The notes below the pieces were generated by a model. That model was given only the letters and a program-made list of their open reading frames with translations, was not told the DNA's origin and ran no database searches. From Spongilla lacustris (taxonomy: Eukaryota; Porifera; Demospongiae; Spongillida; Spongillidae), in contig OX442435.1 of the NCBI GenBank assembly GCA_949361645.1, forward strand, positions 1,833,853-1,897,852: a stretch of 64,000 bases of DNA, in the 5' to 3' direction. Positions 1 through 14,858 of this stretch are shown one piece after another. Made by a program: the position numbers and the translations under genes. Each line of letters starts with the position of its first letter. Position 1 is the first letter of the stretch.

Positions 1-172
1 AAACGACTCACCCAATTTTTCCAGCTCTCAATATTTTCTTCCGTGCGTAACTCTAACCGAGGGGTCCGACCAGGGTCCGACACGCCTAAAATCTCGTACG
101 ACCAGCTCAGAAATTAATTTCGAAATGACGAAATACAAAATTCCGGCAGAAATTTCCGTAATACAATGAAAT
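1..172. repeat. dispersed repeat copy 1
   Basis: This stretch is nearly identical to 36589-36730 in the same orientation. The shared blocks are the opening gactcacccaattttt, cttccgtgcgtaactctaac, and the block from cagctcagaaattaatttcg to tttccgtaatacaatga. The two copies differ by a short insertion or deletion around positions 62-105. No open reading frame is conserved between the copies, so it is probably a fragment of a dispersed mobile element or of a duplicated promoter. From 173 to 900 I see only AT-rich sequence with repeated gaaatttcc words and no gene. Confidence 0.75.
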
Positions 173-900
173 TTCCGTATTCTAATAAATTAAATTTTAA
201 TGAAATTTCCGGATATCTAGAAATTTTACTCTGGTTATTGAGAAATTTTAGTGAGGAATATCGAGCTGCGACGACCCATTGTTCAAACAAAAGAGCAATT
301 ATAAGTTCGCTTACCATGTTATCGGTGTCCTCAGCCAATAGTTTGGTACGTTCTACGCGAATGGACTGGGGACGAGTGAAACATTCTGAGAAAGGAATTT
401 AAAGAACAATCATGTCACATGGCAAATTTCATATCAGCGGTTTTAATAACGTAACTAGTTATACATATAACCTATCTGTATTATGTCAGTGCACCTGGAT
501 CCTGGCTAATGTCTCCCCCCCCTCCCCCCCCGTGACAGGCAATAAATGAGGCAGCACCACATGAAACAACAGCATGAATATGACAAAAAGCACACCAAAT
601 AAAACTTGCCAATTGCTACCAGGGGCGATTACATAGAATCATATACTAAATCTTCTTATAAATCACAATGAACGATTTTTTTCAAATGTTCTTTCTTCAG
701 GTACAAAAATTGCAATACAGCAATAAAAAGGATCAATGAAACAATAAATGGTTACAACGAGTTTAGCAGATGCAGATGTGTTCTTTTTAGCACAAGCTGT
801 AGCTAGCCACTCAAATCAATTCTGCTTTCAGACTGAATGCAGCTGCCATTCATTTGGACCCCTTCGTTAATATGTACATGTAGTTCAGGTGTAGGTACAG

Positions 901-1296
901 TTATTCTAAAGGCCTTATGTTGCTGGGATTCAAGATATCAATTTGTACAGCATCCTGCATAGCTTTGTCACGAGCAATCTATGGCCAGATGAAGTGAGAA
1001 CTTTAAATGATATATATTCAAAATTATACTTACGGTTTTCATAAATGATGATAGTGTTGCGGCAACTTGAATATTAGCTCTCAGCCCATAAAAATCATTC
1101 AGGTTTAAAAAAATAAAAAGACACACACACTTTAAATCTTACCTTCAGTCTTTTCAGCATAGTTTTTTTTTGGCAAGATACAAATGGGACTCACCAAGTC
1201 TGTTTTTAATGTTTCATCATTTCCACCCCAAGTTAGATCCTCTAATGAAGTCTTCAGTAGTTCACTGAACTCATCAGAAAATAATGGCATGATATT
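901..1296 (-). CDS. 3' end of a small or partly seen gene (two exons)
   Basis: Two exons read on the minus strand: 1195-1296 (34 codons, acceptor gcag, donor gtgagt) and 901-978 (25 codons then TAA). Both have phase-0 borders and join cleanly. The peptide begins NIMPLFSDEF, is acidic and predicted helical, and ends NIRPLE. The methionine three codons in may be the true start, giving about 57 residues, or more exons may lie upstream. Gene A just upstream ends with its own stop at 2015 and its exons are phase 1, so I treat this as a separate gene or an alternative 3' end. The family is not recognised. Confidence 0.5.
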
Positions 1297-2014
1297 CTGC
1301 AACGACAGAACAATTCATTAGTTTGTCAATGTTATAGCAAATATAACTTACCAGTAGAATACTTGGTAGCGTTTTCTGATTGTAAGGCAACGTACGTACA
1401 TATCTTATAAACAGCAGCGTTAGCAATAACAAAACAAAAATAGTATCGGTACACCGCGCCTCGTGTGTATGATACTGCTTGCGCTCAAATTATAGGATTA
1501 CTGCTCTTCTGATGGTATAGTTTCAGCGATATAGAGCCAAGACTTGTTAGGTTTCTTCACCTGTGATACTCTACAATGCATGTTCCTTTTGAAAGGGCCT
1601 CAGGAACAACATAAGGTTATATCCAGTTTGGTTCCATTTTAGAACCCTTTTTTGTTAGTTTCTTAGTAGCACAACAGCTCCCACTTTTGCATTGTAGTGT
1701 ACCTTCTGCCTGCACTGAGCCATGTTGTTGCACACTTACAATGTATCATTGCCTGTGTGTCAATATGTACAACTGAGTGATATGGTATTTAAATGAATTG
1801 CTGTATTCTGGATATGAGTTTGGTTTCATGTTGAATTCAATGAGCAAAATGAGGATGTCTGCCATACAAAAAGGGGGTGAATGGTTCAATCATGAATAGA
1901 AACACGAATTACACTGTCAAAACAGAATACAAATACAATTGATCTGGACGTAGGATTTGTGGGCATGAATTTGTACAAGAAGTGCAATAATAAATTGATG
2001 CAAATTACAAAAAC

Positions 2015-3171
2015 TCAGTGACTGGTTAGAGTGTTGATTAACTGTTCATAACTGAAAGACACCCTGTTGCTATCATAGTAATACTCCACTTCTTCTAAGT
2101 ACTTCGGATCATCTATACTCTCACATCCCTTCAAGATAAGCATGTACTTCACTAGGTTCTCAGGTTCTTTGACTTCCTTACAATTACAAAGATCAACATC
2201 TTTCTTAATATTCCACTGGTATAGCACATTTAAGGTATAGCCTAGTTCAACCAGATCATGCTCTGCACATGTGCGGTTAGAGCATGATTGAGATGCAAAA
2301 TAAGGAGTAAAACAGCACCTTCTATCCCCAGGATCAACCATGTGATCCATGTCAATGAGGTAGTACTGACCTGTCTTAGGGTCAGCAAGTATGTTGTCTG
2401 GTTTGATATTACAGTGAATAGCAATCTGGTGTATCTTCTGTAATATTTGTAACATCTGCACCCCAACCTTTTGGTAGTCATCACCACTGTTTAAGGACCG
2501 AAGAACTCGCATTGTCATCACTGGTTTATTGCAGAAGTAAAATATATCATCAAACACTGGACATGGTACTCCAACTTTTTTTAGTTTGGACCAATTTTCT
2601 ATCTCCTGTTCTATTCGTTCTGGATTATCTGTCCACTTGATAACTCTATGGTTTTCAGCATTGCCCCAGTCGTATATTTCATAATCACTGTCATGGGAGC
2701 AGAGGTAAGTGAGATACACATGCTGATCACCAGAAATAGAGATACATTTGATGAAATAAAGTCTGTCACCTTTTACATTTTCTGCATACAAATCATGAAT
2801 ATCATATTTCGCATTTTGAAAATTTGGGAATTTATAAGAAAAAAGCAATTCATTAATGAAGTAGAGAAAGTGTATTTTGTTATTATTCCAATCCTTGAAG
2901 TAGAAGCAGTAGTCAGTTGGAGGACCAGGTGGAGGGTTATCTCTCAACATTTTCCTCATGGCCGATATTTCAGTTGGAGATGAAAGAGGATTTGCATACT
3001 TATATGCTTCAAGAGCAGCTGTTACTCTTGTTCTTGCTAACAGCAGCTGTTGCTGTTCTGTGTTCAAACACAGAACATATTGCCACAGTAAAAAGCACAA
3101 AAAGTCTTTGGAACCAAATTGAAAGAAACTCATACACAGTAGGCAACCTTGATCTTCTAGAAGAGAGTGAG
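2015..3171 (-). CDS. gene A terminal exon: divergent protein-kinase-like domain
   Basis: This single large exon (about 385 codons, stop TGA at 2015-2017) opens after a good acceptor (pyrimidine-rich then gcag) in phase 1, matching the upstream exons. A hydrophobic run (FLCFLLWQYVLCL) lies near its start. The C-terminal half has kinase landmarks: a possible beta-3 lysine in LYFIKC, the catalytic-loop equivalent HCNIKPDN, and the metal-site equivalent LIDMD where active kinases have DFG. The kinase fold keeps Lys and Asn of the catalytic loop, but the HRD aspartate is replaced by Asn, and no glycine-rich loop is obvious. Activity is therefore doubtful. A tyrosine- and cysteine-rich region with EHDLVELGYTL follows, consistent with the F-helix region. 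It could instead be an independent intronless kinase gene starting at Met 3133. Confidence 0.6.
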
Positions 3172-6100
3172 CTGCAGCCAGAAAAGATATATATTTTGAA
3201 GCAACTTTGATTCACGTAAAACTTTCACATAGTGATAATAATAATACTAACAATAAACAAATCAAAAGAGAACAACGAAATTGGTATTATTGAAAGTAAC
3301 CTGTGATAACAATATAGAGGATATACAGAAACTAAAAATATAATAATAATAAGTCTTATCATACGTTTTTGTTTCATTGTATTATTTTTTAATCATTAAA
3401 ACAAACACACAAACAAATAATAGAGAAAAAATGATACATGTTGTATAATAAAAATAATAATTGAAATATAGCATGTAAAGGTGCTCTTATTTAACACCGG
3501 ATCCGTGAGAAAAGAACATTTTTTTGGCCTATTTTGTCGAACTCACTTTTTGGAAAACTAGTCGGAACGGTACCAATTGACACAAATACTGGTGTACTAA
3601 GTAGTTCAACTCCTTAGACGATGATTGGAGCTACTGCCAGCCTTGCAACTACTTCCGCTGAGGACCTACGTTTGTTTAAAGTCGAGTGGGTAAGGCTGTT
3701 AACCGGAAACGGGACACTTTTTTCTGACAAGGATTCTGAGTTTAAAAACAGTATAGGCATGCTCAACTGGATCGGATAAGTAGCGTTTGAAACAATTCTG
3801 GCAGTAAACTAACATGCTAGCGTCGAAACAGACACTAAAACTTCTTTGGATCTCGACTCCGGACCCAAATATTGGTCGTGCACAGGCCCAAACATCTAAC
3901 ATTTAGCCATACGTAAGTGTTATATGACGTCACGTGGGTCTCGGTTACACAATTTACGTAACAGGTTGCTATAAATATGCATCACGTGAGCCAAATACAA
4001 TGCCCGTTGTTCGTTCCTGTCCGGTTATTGATGATCTGATACCCAGACACTGATCAACTACAATGATGTACGTAAGTCCTCGAACGAGGTAAACAACTGT
4101 AAATGAGTTTTGTACAAGAACTAAGCTAATTGCCAACACGGTATCCATTGTGGCCTCCTAGTAGTACCAAATGACATTTAAAAACGTATCTAAAGCAGCT
4201 CTTAATTGCATAGGAAAAAAGTGTCCTTCGCGACGCTTCGTGACCGAAAAACTTACAACCACGTCACTTTTAAATCATACAGGTCCGTGTCCACCATAGA
4301 TATAAGGCAGACGACAACGCCAAATGTCTAGCCGATGGTTAAACTATCTAAATATATGCTTTTCAGACAATTAGGGGCCTTCCGACTAATTTTTAGAAAG
4401 TTGGGTTCGACAAAAAAACTGTCCTATTCTCACAGACCCGGTGTTAAAGAGAAAGGGTATACAAACGTTAGGGGTCAACCTCACCATTTCACAGGAAACA
4501 GTAAAATTAAGACACCATGCATGCTGTGCAGCTTTGTGGTTTGGGTGTTCATGATTACTTAATGGAGTGTATTTTGTATAGTGGCATCCTCATGTAAGCA
4601 TTGAGGCTTTGTACAATCATTGATATCAACACATCAGCAATGTGCTAGCAGTGATTGTGTTTAAGCTTATCAAAAGAATCATTCAGATCTTGTATTGGAG
4701 ATAACGAGTCATCAAACTACATCATGATGATGCTTAGAAGATAGTCAGGAGTAACCTTTAAGTGCAAAGGATATAAAATAATATAGCTCTACTTTAATTG
4801 CAAATACTTATTTTTTAAAAAGCATAAAGATTGCTAAGTGTACTTCATGGGGGGAGCAGTAATTACTGCAGCCATGTGCATGTGAATGTGCTGCTTGTAA
4901 TTTATTACTTTCATGCAATTCACACACCCTGTTGGATTACGAATACCCCCTCTGGAGCAGGGATTTTGTTTACACCCTAGCTTTATCTAGTCTTGCACCT
5001 GCAGGGAAAATGTATCATTATTGGTATTGATGCTATAGATTCCAAGCCCATCATCATATCCACTCTAAAACCACAAGATAAGACATGTGATTGTAAATTA
5101 CATGAGGATTATCTCCAAGAATAACTTATGCAGGACATAAATTCAAATACCTTCAGCAATGCACAAAAACTGATAGGACTAGTGGGCATGTGTGTGGCAT
5201 CATGATGACAAAAATCAACCCTTCCTTCCTTATTGCAATACTTTAATTAAATAGGTTATAGGCTCTACATGAAGTAAACATGCAATAGCAAATGATGCAC
5301 TCAGAGAATCAACTTACATTTGCCAGATTTTAATCTTTTATGAGTACTTGAAGCTTCACTGCAGATGTTTGCAAGAGAGTTCAGTTCTGTTTGAAAAAAA
5401 AAGCATGTAATCTTAGTGACGATATTTTCTTTCTGCACGGCACTTATTACATCAAGATTGGTAGAAGTGATGGCAAAACTAATCCTTAAACGTTGTGAAT
5501 TCAGTCTATATATGGTCTTACATGTACTTTGGCAGGGGATAATAAGGTTCATTACTTTGAGGTGTGTGTGGATAAACTTTTGAGAGTTATACATTACAAA
5601 TCTCAATGACAATATACCCTCCAGTGCAGATTACCACTAAAATACATGGAGATGTAACATGATTACAACGCACACAAGGTTGTTTGGTATTACTTGGGTA
5701 CTGAGGCTCACTTTCCAATTCATTATGGGCATTGTACATGTAGCTGCAGATACCACCTGTATTTCATTACAGGCACCAAAAAGAAGAGTAAAAAAAAAAG
5801 GAGGAGGCGGGGTCACTGGGGTGGCAAAGAGGTCTGGTTGAAAACAGATCATTAGACCTATGGCGGCTACAATTCTAGGATCTGCCATTTAGTAAGCTTT
5901 ATTTGGATCAATAATTGTGAGGTGATAGAATTTTATTATTGATATAACTATCAACACTGGTGTGGGGGAAACAAAAAAAGTTTAAAAGCTATCCTGAAAA
6001 TTCTCCATTATCAAAAATCTCCATACCAACCAACAACCTTCATCCAAATCCATATCCTAATCCACTTTGGCCACACCCATCTAGATGTGAATATGAATAA

Positions 6101-9100
6101 AACACTGTAGCAATTAAGCATGTGGCTATGATTTTTAGGTCGTGTGTGGCATGGCAGAGTTGCCTGTACGCTGGTACACATTAGATGATAAATAATTGTT
6201 GCCAAATAAGTGACTAAAATTTCTTGTATTGATTGGTTCTATATCTTATTAAACACCCCTAGCATTATTGTTTAGACACTACCCAGCACCAAGATACAAC
6301 TACATACCTTCACAGCAGTTACGTAAATCAAATCTGTTTTTTAACCCTGCAGTGGACGAACACAATAGTAAAGAAATGATACAAAAAACCCAAGGTTTTA
6401 AAGCCAAAATGCTAATACTTGATGGCACATTCTTGACTTATAATACCTCAAAAAATAAAAGTACTGACTGAGCAGTATTCACCTTGTACCAGGCTATTAA
6501 CGGATGGGTTCTAGCACACACTACAAATCTGCAGCTAGTGGAGTATTTGTTTTCTGGTACAAAGCAAGCTGCCTCAATTATGACACTCATGCAAATGCTC
6601 CATTGTAATGATTGCACAACCGTATTAGGATCATGGATACTTATAAAATAATCTCAATGAATTTACTTTTCACTCTTGCAAATATAACTATGCATTGAAC
6701 AGCGGTTATGCATGGAGAATTATATCAATTCATCCATATATGTATGTGAATAGTCATGCTTACAATTCGAGCAGGTGAATCCATGAATGGTAGATTTGTG
6801 ACCAAAATATCAATCTTAATAGTCCAACAATAATGCAACATCATGATATCTATGCACAACAATTTACAACATACTACAGCATACAGTTTTCCAATGAGCT
6901 CTCCTCTTCCTGTGCTTTTAAAATACAATCGATTATATCAAAACGAGGATCATCAAAATCAGGATTTGTTCGATGAAAGATTCCACAATAAAGCACTAAG
7001 TAAGAATGTAAAAGTACAAAATTCAGTACCATGCAAAGCTATTATAATCATGACACATTAATGAGAATAACTGACCAAAATTGTTTGCAGGGGTGACATG
7101 ACAAAGAAAGGGGCTACACATGCTCCCTTGAATTTATGTGAAAAACAAAACAATAAATTGTCCCGTAAATCACTACAGAAAACTATATGTTTTAGTAAAC
7201 ACATGTGGTGGTGAGCAGAGCTGCCTACAATAAGAGGAGTGGGTGGATATTCCACTTCCTGGTTAGTTGAATTGAACCATGCAGGTACCACTATCTACAA
7301 GACACATAAACATTTTACATTATGACAAAACGCAATACATAACAATAAACTTCCATAATTGAAAATGATTTTACAAAGTAAACACACAGCATAATATTAA
7401 TCTGCCATTGTATTTAAAATGTTATATTTATAATTGAAATTGCAATCAGTACATTGCATTTAAACAACCATTTACCAATGGTTGCAAATAGTGATTAATT
7501 TAACTTACTGGTCTCTGTGCCTTGTGATTGCTCCTGAAGCATAGGGATCTGGTATTCAATCTCTTTATCTGTTCACAGAGGTAATCAGTGTAAACAAAAA
7601 AAAAAGTACAGCAATTATGAATATACAATCACTACAGATCAACAGGGAACTATAAACTCTCTGGGATACTAAGTCCCTCATACTAACTGTGTGAAGAAAA
7701 ATATTGAAACTGACTCCTTGGATACAAAAAGACTATTTTTTTACACTGAAGTGCAAGGAGATCAGATGTATGCAACTTTAGATGTAGATTATATACCCAC
7801 TTTCAAACTTCACACATCAAGAGACTCCTGCCATTCTATTAGGGCATGATGGTGTGCACCATTACTTAAGAGGAAGCTTTCAGTTTAGAGACAAGCAACA
7901 GAACTGAATTGAGTTCTAAAGTCTACACAATAGTAACTTATCACCACAAATAGCTGCATGAAAAGATGAAACAATAATTTCATACTTTCAAGATTACATG
8001 TACGGGTATGCATTCCTTCCAACAGGACATGCCAGATACAGTACCAATAAACAAATTTAACTAATGATAGCTACTGCATTTGAGACCAAACACTCAAAGC
8101 ATACAAAGAGAGCAAGATTAGTACTATAGGTTACATTCTTTTTATTTTACAGGTTCAAAAATCCTAGGTCTATTTATTGTTCATGCTGTATGTGCATGGA
8201 ATCATATCAAAATGGTGGTTCTTACCTAATTTTGACAGTTCAGTCTCAATAAATACTTCAAGAAAGATATGCAAGGCTGGTAGCAAAGAAGGTAAAAAGT
8301 GTTAATCACGACCACAAATTTAAAATCCATAATAGCATATTACACATATATGTATACATGCATTTGATAATTCACATATTCTTTCATAAAGAACAATTTG
8401 ATAACCGTTAAGATTTTCTGCTATAGATGCTTGATAATTTTCACTTTGAACAGAATAACGTTTTCTACTTGCGTACTGTACATGTAATATTTTTTCAGTT
8501 GGGTTTCATTACAATAAAGGCTTATAGCAATCATGCATAATTATGGCTGTATGAAATAAAAATAACCCTTATTACAATACTACATGATCCTTATGATATT
8601 GTGATACCTCCATGAAAATGACAAAACACTTTTTCAAATTTTATTTGTAATCTGGGATCTTTACAAAATCATCCTTACATACTGACAATCTAACTACTTG
8701 TGAAGCAGTATTCCAAATTACATATACAAGTATCTGATTGGACTTTTTCAAGCATCAAAGAAAACTGTAGAAAAATATACACTTACATGTACTACTATCA
8801 AATGAAATGAGATGAATACAAGAAATTGCAGATCATCGTACTGCTACACGTAAAGTAAAATACACTGTCCCCTTTACACGTATTCATTTATTTTGAAGTT
8901 GTTCACCAGTAGAGAAAACTATTTAGACAATAGAAAGAAAAAAAACACATACTTACCAATCTCTGATAAATGCATGTAATATGCAATACCTAGATGTATA
9001 GAAGGGGGATAAAAGATATCATAACTTGCTCCTTGTTAAAATATCATGTTATTGGTTGAAATTGAAAAGGTTGCATGGTTGTGAGGATATGTTGTTTTGT

Positions 9101-12085
9101 GTAACATCTACAATTTTATAAATTTACCTTTTCTCAATACGGGTGCCTGCCAAAGATAGGAAATTATTAAAAAGCACAGTTAATCAAGTTGTTTCGACTA
9201 TGCTGGTGTTACTACCTATTTGTGAGTGTGGCCAAGAATTTTAATTCCTTCCAATCATTTAATTCAATGCTCATTCATTCCTTTAAAGAATAAATTAAGT
9301 AGGATCTTGCCACACTTAACCCAGGGCCCGCTGCATTACATGCAAGTGCTGCCAGGAGACATGCACCTATGTCAACTGCTTTCCTGGCAAACAGGGAAAA
9401 TGTCTCTTGCATTTACCCTCCTGTTATTGGCCTGAGTAATTTGAGCATCCCTGCTGTGATGCCACATCTACATTCCATTGCATCCAATGAACCCATCCGG
9501 GTACAGTTAGAGGCTGAAAACACTGTCCAGGAACATTCACAGGTTGAGAATACCCTGCATGCATCCTTGTACAAGGATGCAACGAGCAATGTGGAAAACC
9601 CACCTTAATCTCCACACACAAAGCATATACTACCAGGAAGAAGACTGGCTCTACAAACATCTGTTCTCACTTGGTTGCCTCCTTGCTCACATCTCGTACA
9701 TGTATCTCGTCATGTGAAATGTCTAATCAAACCTGCAAGCACTGGTACATACCTAGAACCTAGGCCAAGACAGTTCCTCCAAAGCTGATGCCACAACCCA
9801 GCTATCTGCCCTTGAAGATGTGTGCCTGCTTCATTGCAATACCATCCAACACATGACTGTTAAAGTCAGGCCAGCATTCGCACATGAACAATTTTACATT
9901 TTCAATCAATTTTACATTTTAAAATGGTGTAGAAGCTTATTGAAGCTTTTATGTATCTGAAGCGCATTCTCACTTTTACATCACTGTCACATCTCCTCTT
10001 ACCCCTGCTATGTTGGCTGAGGGGGTGGGTGCTGCTGCTGAGGCCACATTAAGGAGAAAGCACACAGCCAATAGAAATGTGCCAACCTAGGCTGGGTGCA
10101 TTTGCCTCTAATGGTAGGAACATACTGCAACTGGGGTGAGGAGGCAAGAACCTTTGCTCTACTGGCCACACGCTTAGCCATTGGCTCTTCTTCCTGTCAC
10201 AAAGCCAGGGGCTGAAAATCACCCTGGTGAGAGCCACCACAAGTGGATAGGAATTTGATTCCTTTATTTAAATGGCCATTCATACATTGCTGTTTCTGTT
10301 GCGCTTTATTATGTAAAAACCACTTTATTTAAAGTTAAATAATACCATGCATTCATTTATCCTCTTCTGCATTGTATTTCTATATAATTAAATGACCTTA
10401 ATTAGTGACATGTTTAGGTGACCATACAGATTTGTAATCACTCTGGACTCTTTTGTTTTGTTTTGATACAAAGCCTGCAGGCCAAACGTGAGATGGTACA
10501 TTGAGCTTCTACCCCACATGCACCATCATCTTTCCAACTTCAGCAGATGCCCCCTGTGAATACCGCTTTGGCGATAACATTTGAATTACGTGGTGAAATC
10601 ACAGTGAGGTCAATGGCTGCTGGTCTGCTGCAGAACCAATTGGGAACCAATATGTTAGGCCCAGTGCAATGGTTGTCATGGCTCAACCCACTTCCAGCTT
10701 CACACTGAAAATTAACTTATGCCTGCATTATGAAATGACTCAGTATATCTTATATTATTGTGTCCCATGACAACATCTCTCCCTCTCTTACATGTTTTGT
10801 TGCATGGTGCCCCAAATGATCTAAGGAATGGTCAGAGCAAAATGAACATTGAGACCCTGCTGATGTATCCATGCCAAGCCATGCAGCATTTTGATAGTGT
10901 GAAAATAATTATGAATAGGTGTAGCAAATTGTACATAACAAAACTAATTTGATTAGAGTTCTATACAAACAAGGTAGTGTAATTAGTCTTTTGAGCCTTG
11001 TTTGTACAGAACTTTAATTAGGTTTGCTATGTACAATTTGTTACACATATTCATAATTCTTTTCAACACTCTTCTGGGTCACAGTGCAAGCACTGACCAG
11101 GGGTTGGCACCATTGATAGCCATGAGGAGGGATGTGGTGCCGATGCATATAACAGCCTTGCCTAGCTTGCCGGCTAGAGAACTCCTGTTCAGCAAACAAT
11201 TTTGGATGAAACTTCTTCTGACAAAACTTTGTATTCACTACATCCGTTGCAGTTAGTAGAGTATCAAGTGAAGCACTTTGATTGTAAGTGTCCAGTGCAT
11301 GGAGCAGATTGGAGATTGGAGGGGGAAAATGGGGATATTTAGGAACAAGTACATGTAAATTCCAAGTTTCATCAGTATCAGGTGCTACACCAGATGATGT
11401 GAGAGCCTGACATGCCTTGCCATAAAGCCCATCCATTGCTAATGAAATAGCTGCAGAAAGCAGCCAGCCTAAGTTGTTAGATCTACATGTAACCTTGTGT
11501 GAAATGTGCCCCCTGATCCCATATAGTGATCTATGATCACACAATTGGTTACTTGTGTTGATGACCATGACGCTGACAGGAGAGAAGGCAACATTTGGGC
11601 AATACTAATAGTTTTAACCAGTCCTCCATTGTATTCAGATACAGAATATTCTTAAAGGACCTAGCAGCAAGTGACCTGGCATAGCTGGCTTAAACTTGAA
11701 TGGTATGTGATGGATGGTTCTAAACAGTAGCATGACAGGAGCCTTTGGCATTTTAAGGTTAGTACTGTTTTCTTGGGATAATGTGCAGGTATCTAATTAT
11801 TTTCCACGTCATCGCACCAATAACTAAGCCAAAATCTGTACTAAAAATACTCTAATTATAACCTCACTAATGCTATTAAAAGCAATTAGATTTAATCACT
11901 GAAGCATAACACCAATTAAACCAATTCTTACCATTATAATAGGACTTATGCACCTCATACAACACTGCATGAGTCTTCAAATACTCCAGCATTGTAGAGT
12001 TGTCTGCACACCAGAGAGTTATGTGGTTTGAGAGATCATTTAGCACTGGTAAATAAATGAGATAGGGAGTTTGATCTTACTTGCC

Positions 12086-12127
<42 letters not shown>

Positions 12128-12158
12128 CCAATCGATCGATTGATCGATCGATCGATCG

Positions 12159-12201
<43 letters not shown>

Positions 12202-14825
12202 TAAGACTTAATAATTCAATCTTACACTGTAAGTCTGTCTACTTCACAACTGCACAAATAATGCTATTCAAGACATTGCACTAAACAATAGTGCAATTAT
12301 GTATTTTTACAAAATACCAAATGCTTACTTTGTGCAAACTTTGAAGGAACGATTGGCTCATCATCTACAAAATAAATCTGATAACAATACATTGCATTCC
12401 AGAGCTCCTGTAACATGCATATTAGTAAGTGCAATAGTCACAATGTCCAATGTTCACAGCAGGGTACCTTAACCACTAATCTGACACAAAGCTAGAGCTG
12501 CATGGCTCTCGCTGGCAATGCATACATCATTTTCTTATAGTCTAACAATATGTACTTAATGTCTATTGTCCTGAATGGGTATAATTGGACACCCGGGTGG
12601 ACAGCAAAAAAAGTTTTTGCCGTTCGGTCACGGAAGGGACCTGGCTAACTGCATATAATGGTACTGGCTTACAGAACAAGTCTTTTCAGGATAGGGCCGA
12701 GATAAGTAAGGCTTATATCCTTTCTGTATTAGTAAAATAACCTGTGGTAGCGGCCCTATCCATAACGCTCCGACCGATCCACACGGAGCGTAATGGATAG
12801 GTCCACTAGCACAGCTCGTTCTACATGTATCAAAGGGATTTAAGCCTTGATTATCTTGGCCCAATCCTGAAAAAACTTGTACTATCAGCCAGTACCGTTA
12901 AAAGCAACAGGTCCCTTTAATGACTGAATGGCAAAAACTTTTTTTGTTGTCCACACGGGTATACAATTGTACCCCAGAGTGGACATTCAGGACATTAGAC
13001 ATTAATAACATAAACAGGTAGGGAAAGAGCAGCTCAGTGAACATCAATATTACTGACTCTTACCCCAAATGAGTTCAAAAGGTGCTTGGATGTAATTTAT
13101 GTACACATACTCCACAAGTTTTGATAGTTTGGAGACTTTTTTGCCTTGATACAAAACCACAGCTGAATGAACTGAGGCATTTATCTGTCTTCTTGAACTA
13201 CTGTCTTCAGTGACTGTCAGCTTTTGTAGAGCTGAATACATCAAATCACCAATACAATTTTCAGCTTTAAGCCTCACAACCTCAGCAGAACTGCATTTTC
13301 CATTGACATTTCTGTATACCTCAAATTCATCATACTCTATAACAAACAGAAACATGATTTGATTATATACTGTAGATATATATATTTTGCATATATTGTA
13401 TTAAGAAATCCCCTTTTATAAAACACTATGCATGGTGTTAACCGCTATCATAATATTCTATTATAATAAGCATTAAACTTTTTGTAGTCCTTTGTGTGCT
13501 ATATTGCTACAGTACATGTATAAGTTCAATGGAATTTATAAATACAACACAATAATCTTACCCCAGGAAAGTTCAATTGGAGATGATTTGCTAGTTCTAT
13601 CAACATATGCAGAAAGCTTAGATTGTGATGGACAGCATTTTCCTTCAAATGTGGCACGCATTACTACACTTTCAATGTTCAGTGCAGCTATAACTGTTCT
13701 CTTGAGATCAGCAATAGTTCCACTCTCTTCAATCTCAACTTCAGTAACAGAGAAGCGTTCTCCACTACACTTTCTACACACCCAGAATTTCTTCATGTCT
13801 GTCAAGCGATAAGCATGGATATAATTCTCTCTGCATGGAACCATTTACTATAGTTTACAAATTCCCTCAAGCAAACCATTATTAGCATATGCATACATGT
13901 ATGCTACATGAAAACATATACATGTACATGTAGGTATACCCCAGCCATCCTCTTAAGATGATTTCGGCTTTATGTTGCATTCACATATTATTTAGTGTGT
14001 TATAGGCAATCACCCTCATGAAATGTAGGTTTAGCCTGCGATAGATTTTGTTCAGGACTATACATGCAGATTTGGGCCTGCATGGTGAGTTGGGAGGCCA
14101 ACTGCTTGGAGAAAGTTTCTAAGCTTACCTCCTCCAAGCACCATAGGACTCAACGACACCACCATCCCTTTTCATGCATGGTATTTGGTGTCGTTGGCCC
14201 CATGCTTCCACTAGGGCAGCATGCATAACCGGAAGACACTCCCACTTCCATCTACATGTAGGTAAGAGTATTAAGTGGAATGTCAAAGGCAGCTGCCCTG
14301 CCTGTAGCCAAGTTAGTCACTATATAAGATGAGCACAGGCCTGGTATGACTATGAAATTTGGCGACGCCTTCATTCATCTCCTAGATGGTCTTGACAGCA
14401 CATTTCAGCCAGCACATCACGAATAGAGTTGTGCTGGATTGCTACATCACCTCGATGTTTGAAGGTGATAGCAATGATGTCCAAGACGGTCAAGGATATT
14501 TTCTGGGCGAAGTGCACATTCGGACCCCAGACATGTGTCGAGTCCAAGACAAGATTTTATGGTAACATGAAACACTGATAGACACAGATGCAACCCCAGT
14601 GATAGAACCACTGAAAGCCAAGGGGATGCATGAGTCAATGAAACAGAGAGCCAGTGTGCCCTGTCAGCTGTTGATGTGCTTTTAAAAAAAGAAGCTAATT
14701 GAACATGTGCATGTCCAAGTCTCTTTTGCAAGACTGTATAGGCAGAGAGAAGGGTGGTGGAAATAATTTTTTTCAATTGCAGAACAAAGGTGCTGTGAAC
14801 CTAACCTAGAGGAACAAATAGACCC

Positions 14826-14858
<33 letters not shown>

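Larger units (their letters stand above)
4471..12328. other. intronic and repeat sequence of gene A with tiny exons
   Basis: This is mostly AT-rich intron. Within it I support only the phase-1 micro-exons listed separately, a retroelement-like remnant around 11041-11568, a 152-bp hairpin at 10907-11058 and a tetranucleotide repeat at 12088-12198. The stretches 5387-7508, 7569-8225 and 9000-10900 show no other gene that I can support. Confidence 0.5.

Noticed and set aside
9127..9150. Micro-exon between cag and gtaaat (about 19 nt)
   Set aside because: Its length gives mismatched phases relative to the phase-1 exons of gene A, so I left it out.
9226..9660. Open frames of about 70-80 codons on both strands
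   Set aside because: No domain, no splice evidence, and the sequence looks like decayed repeat.
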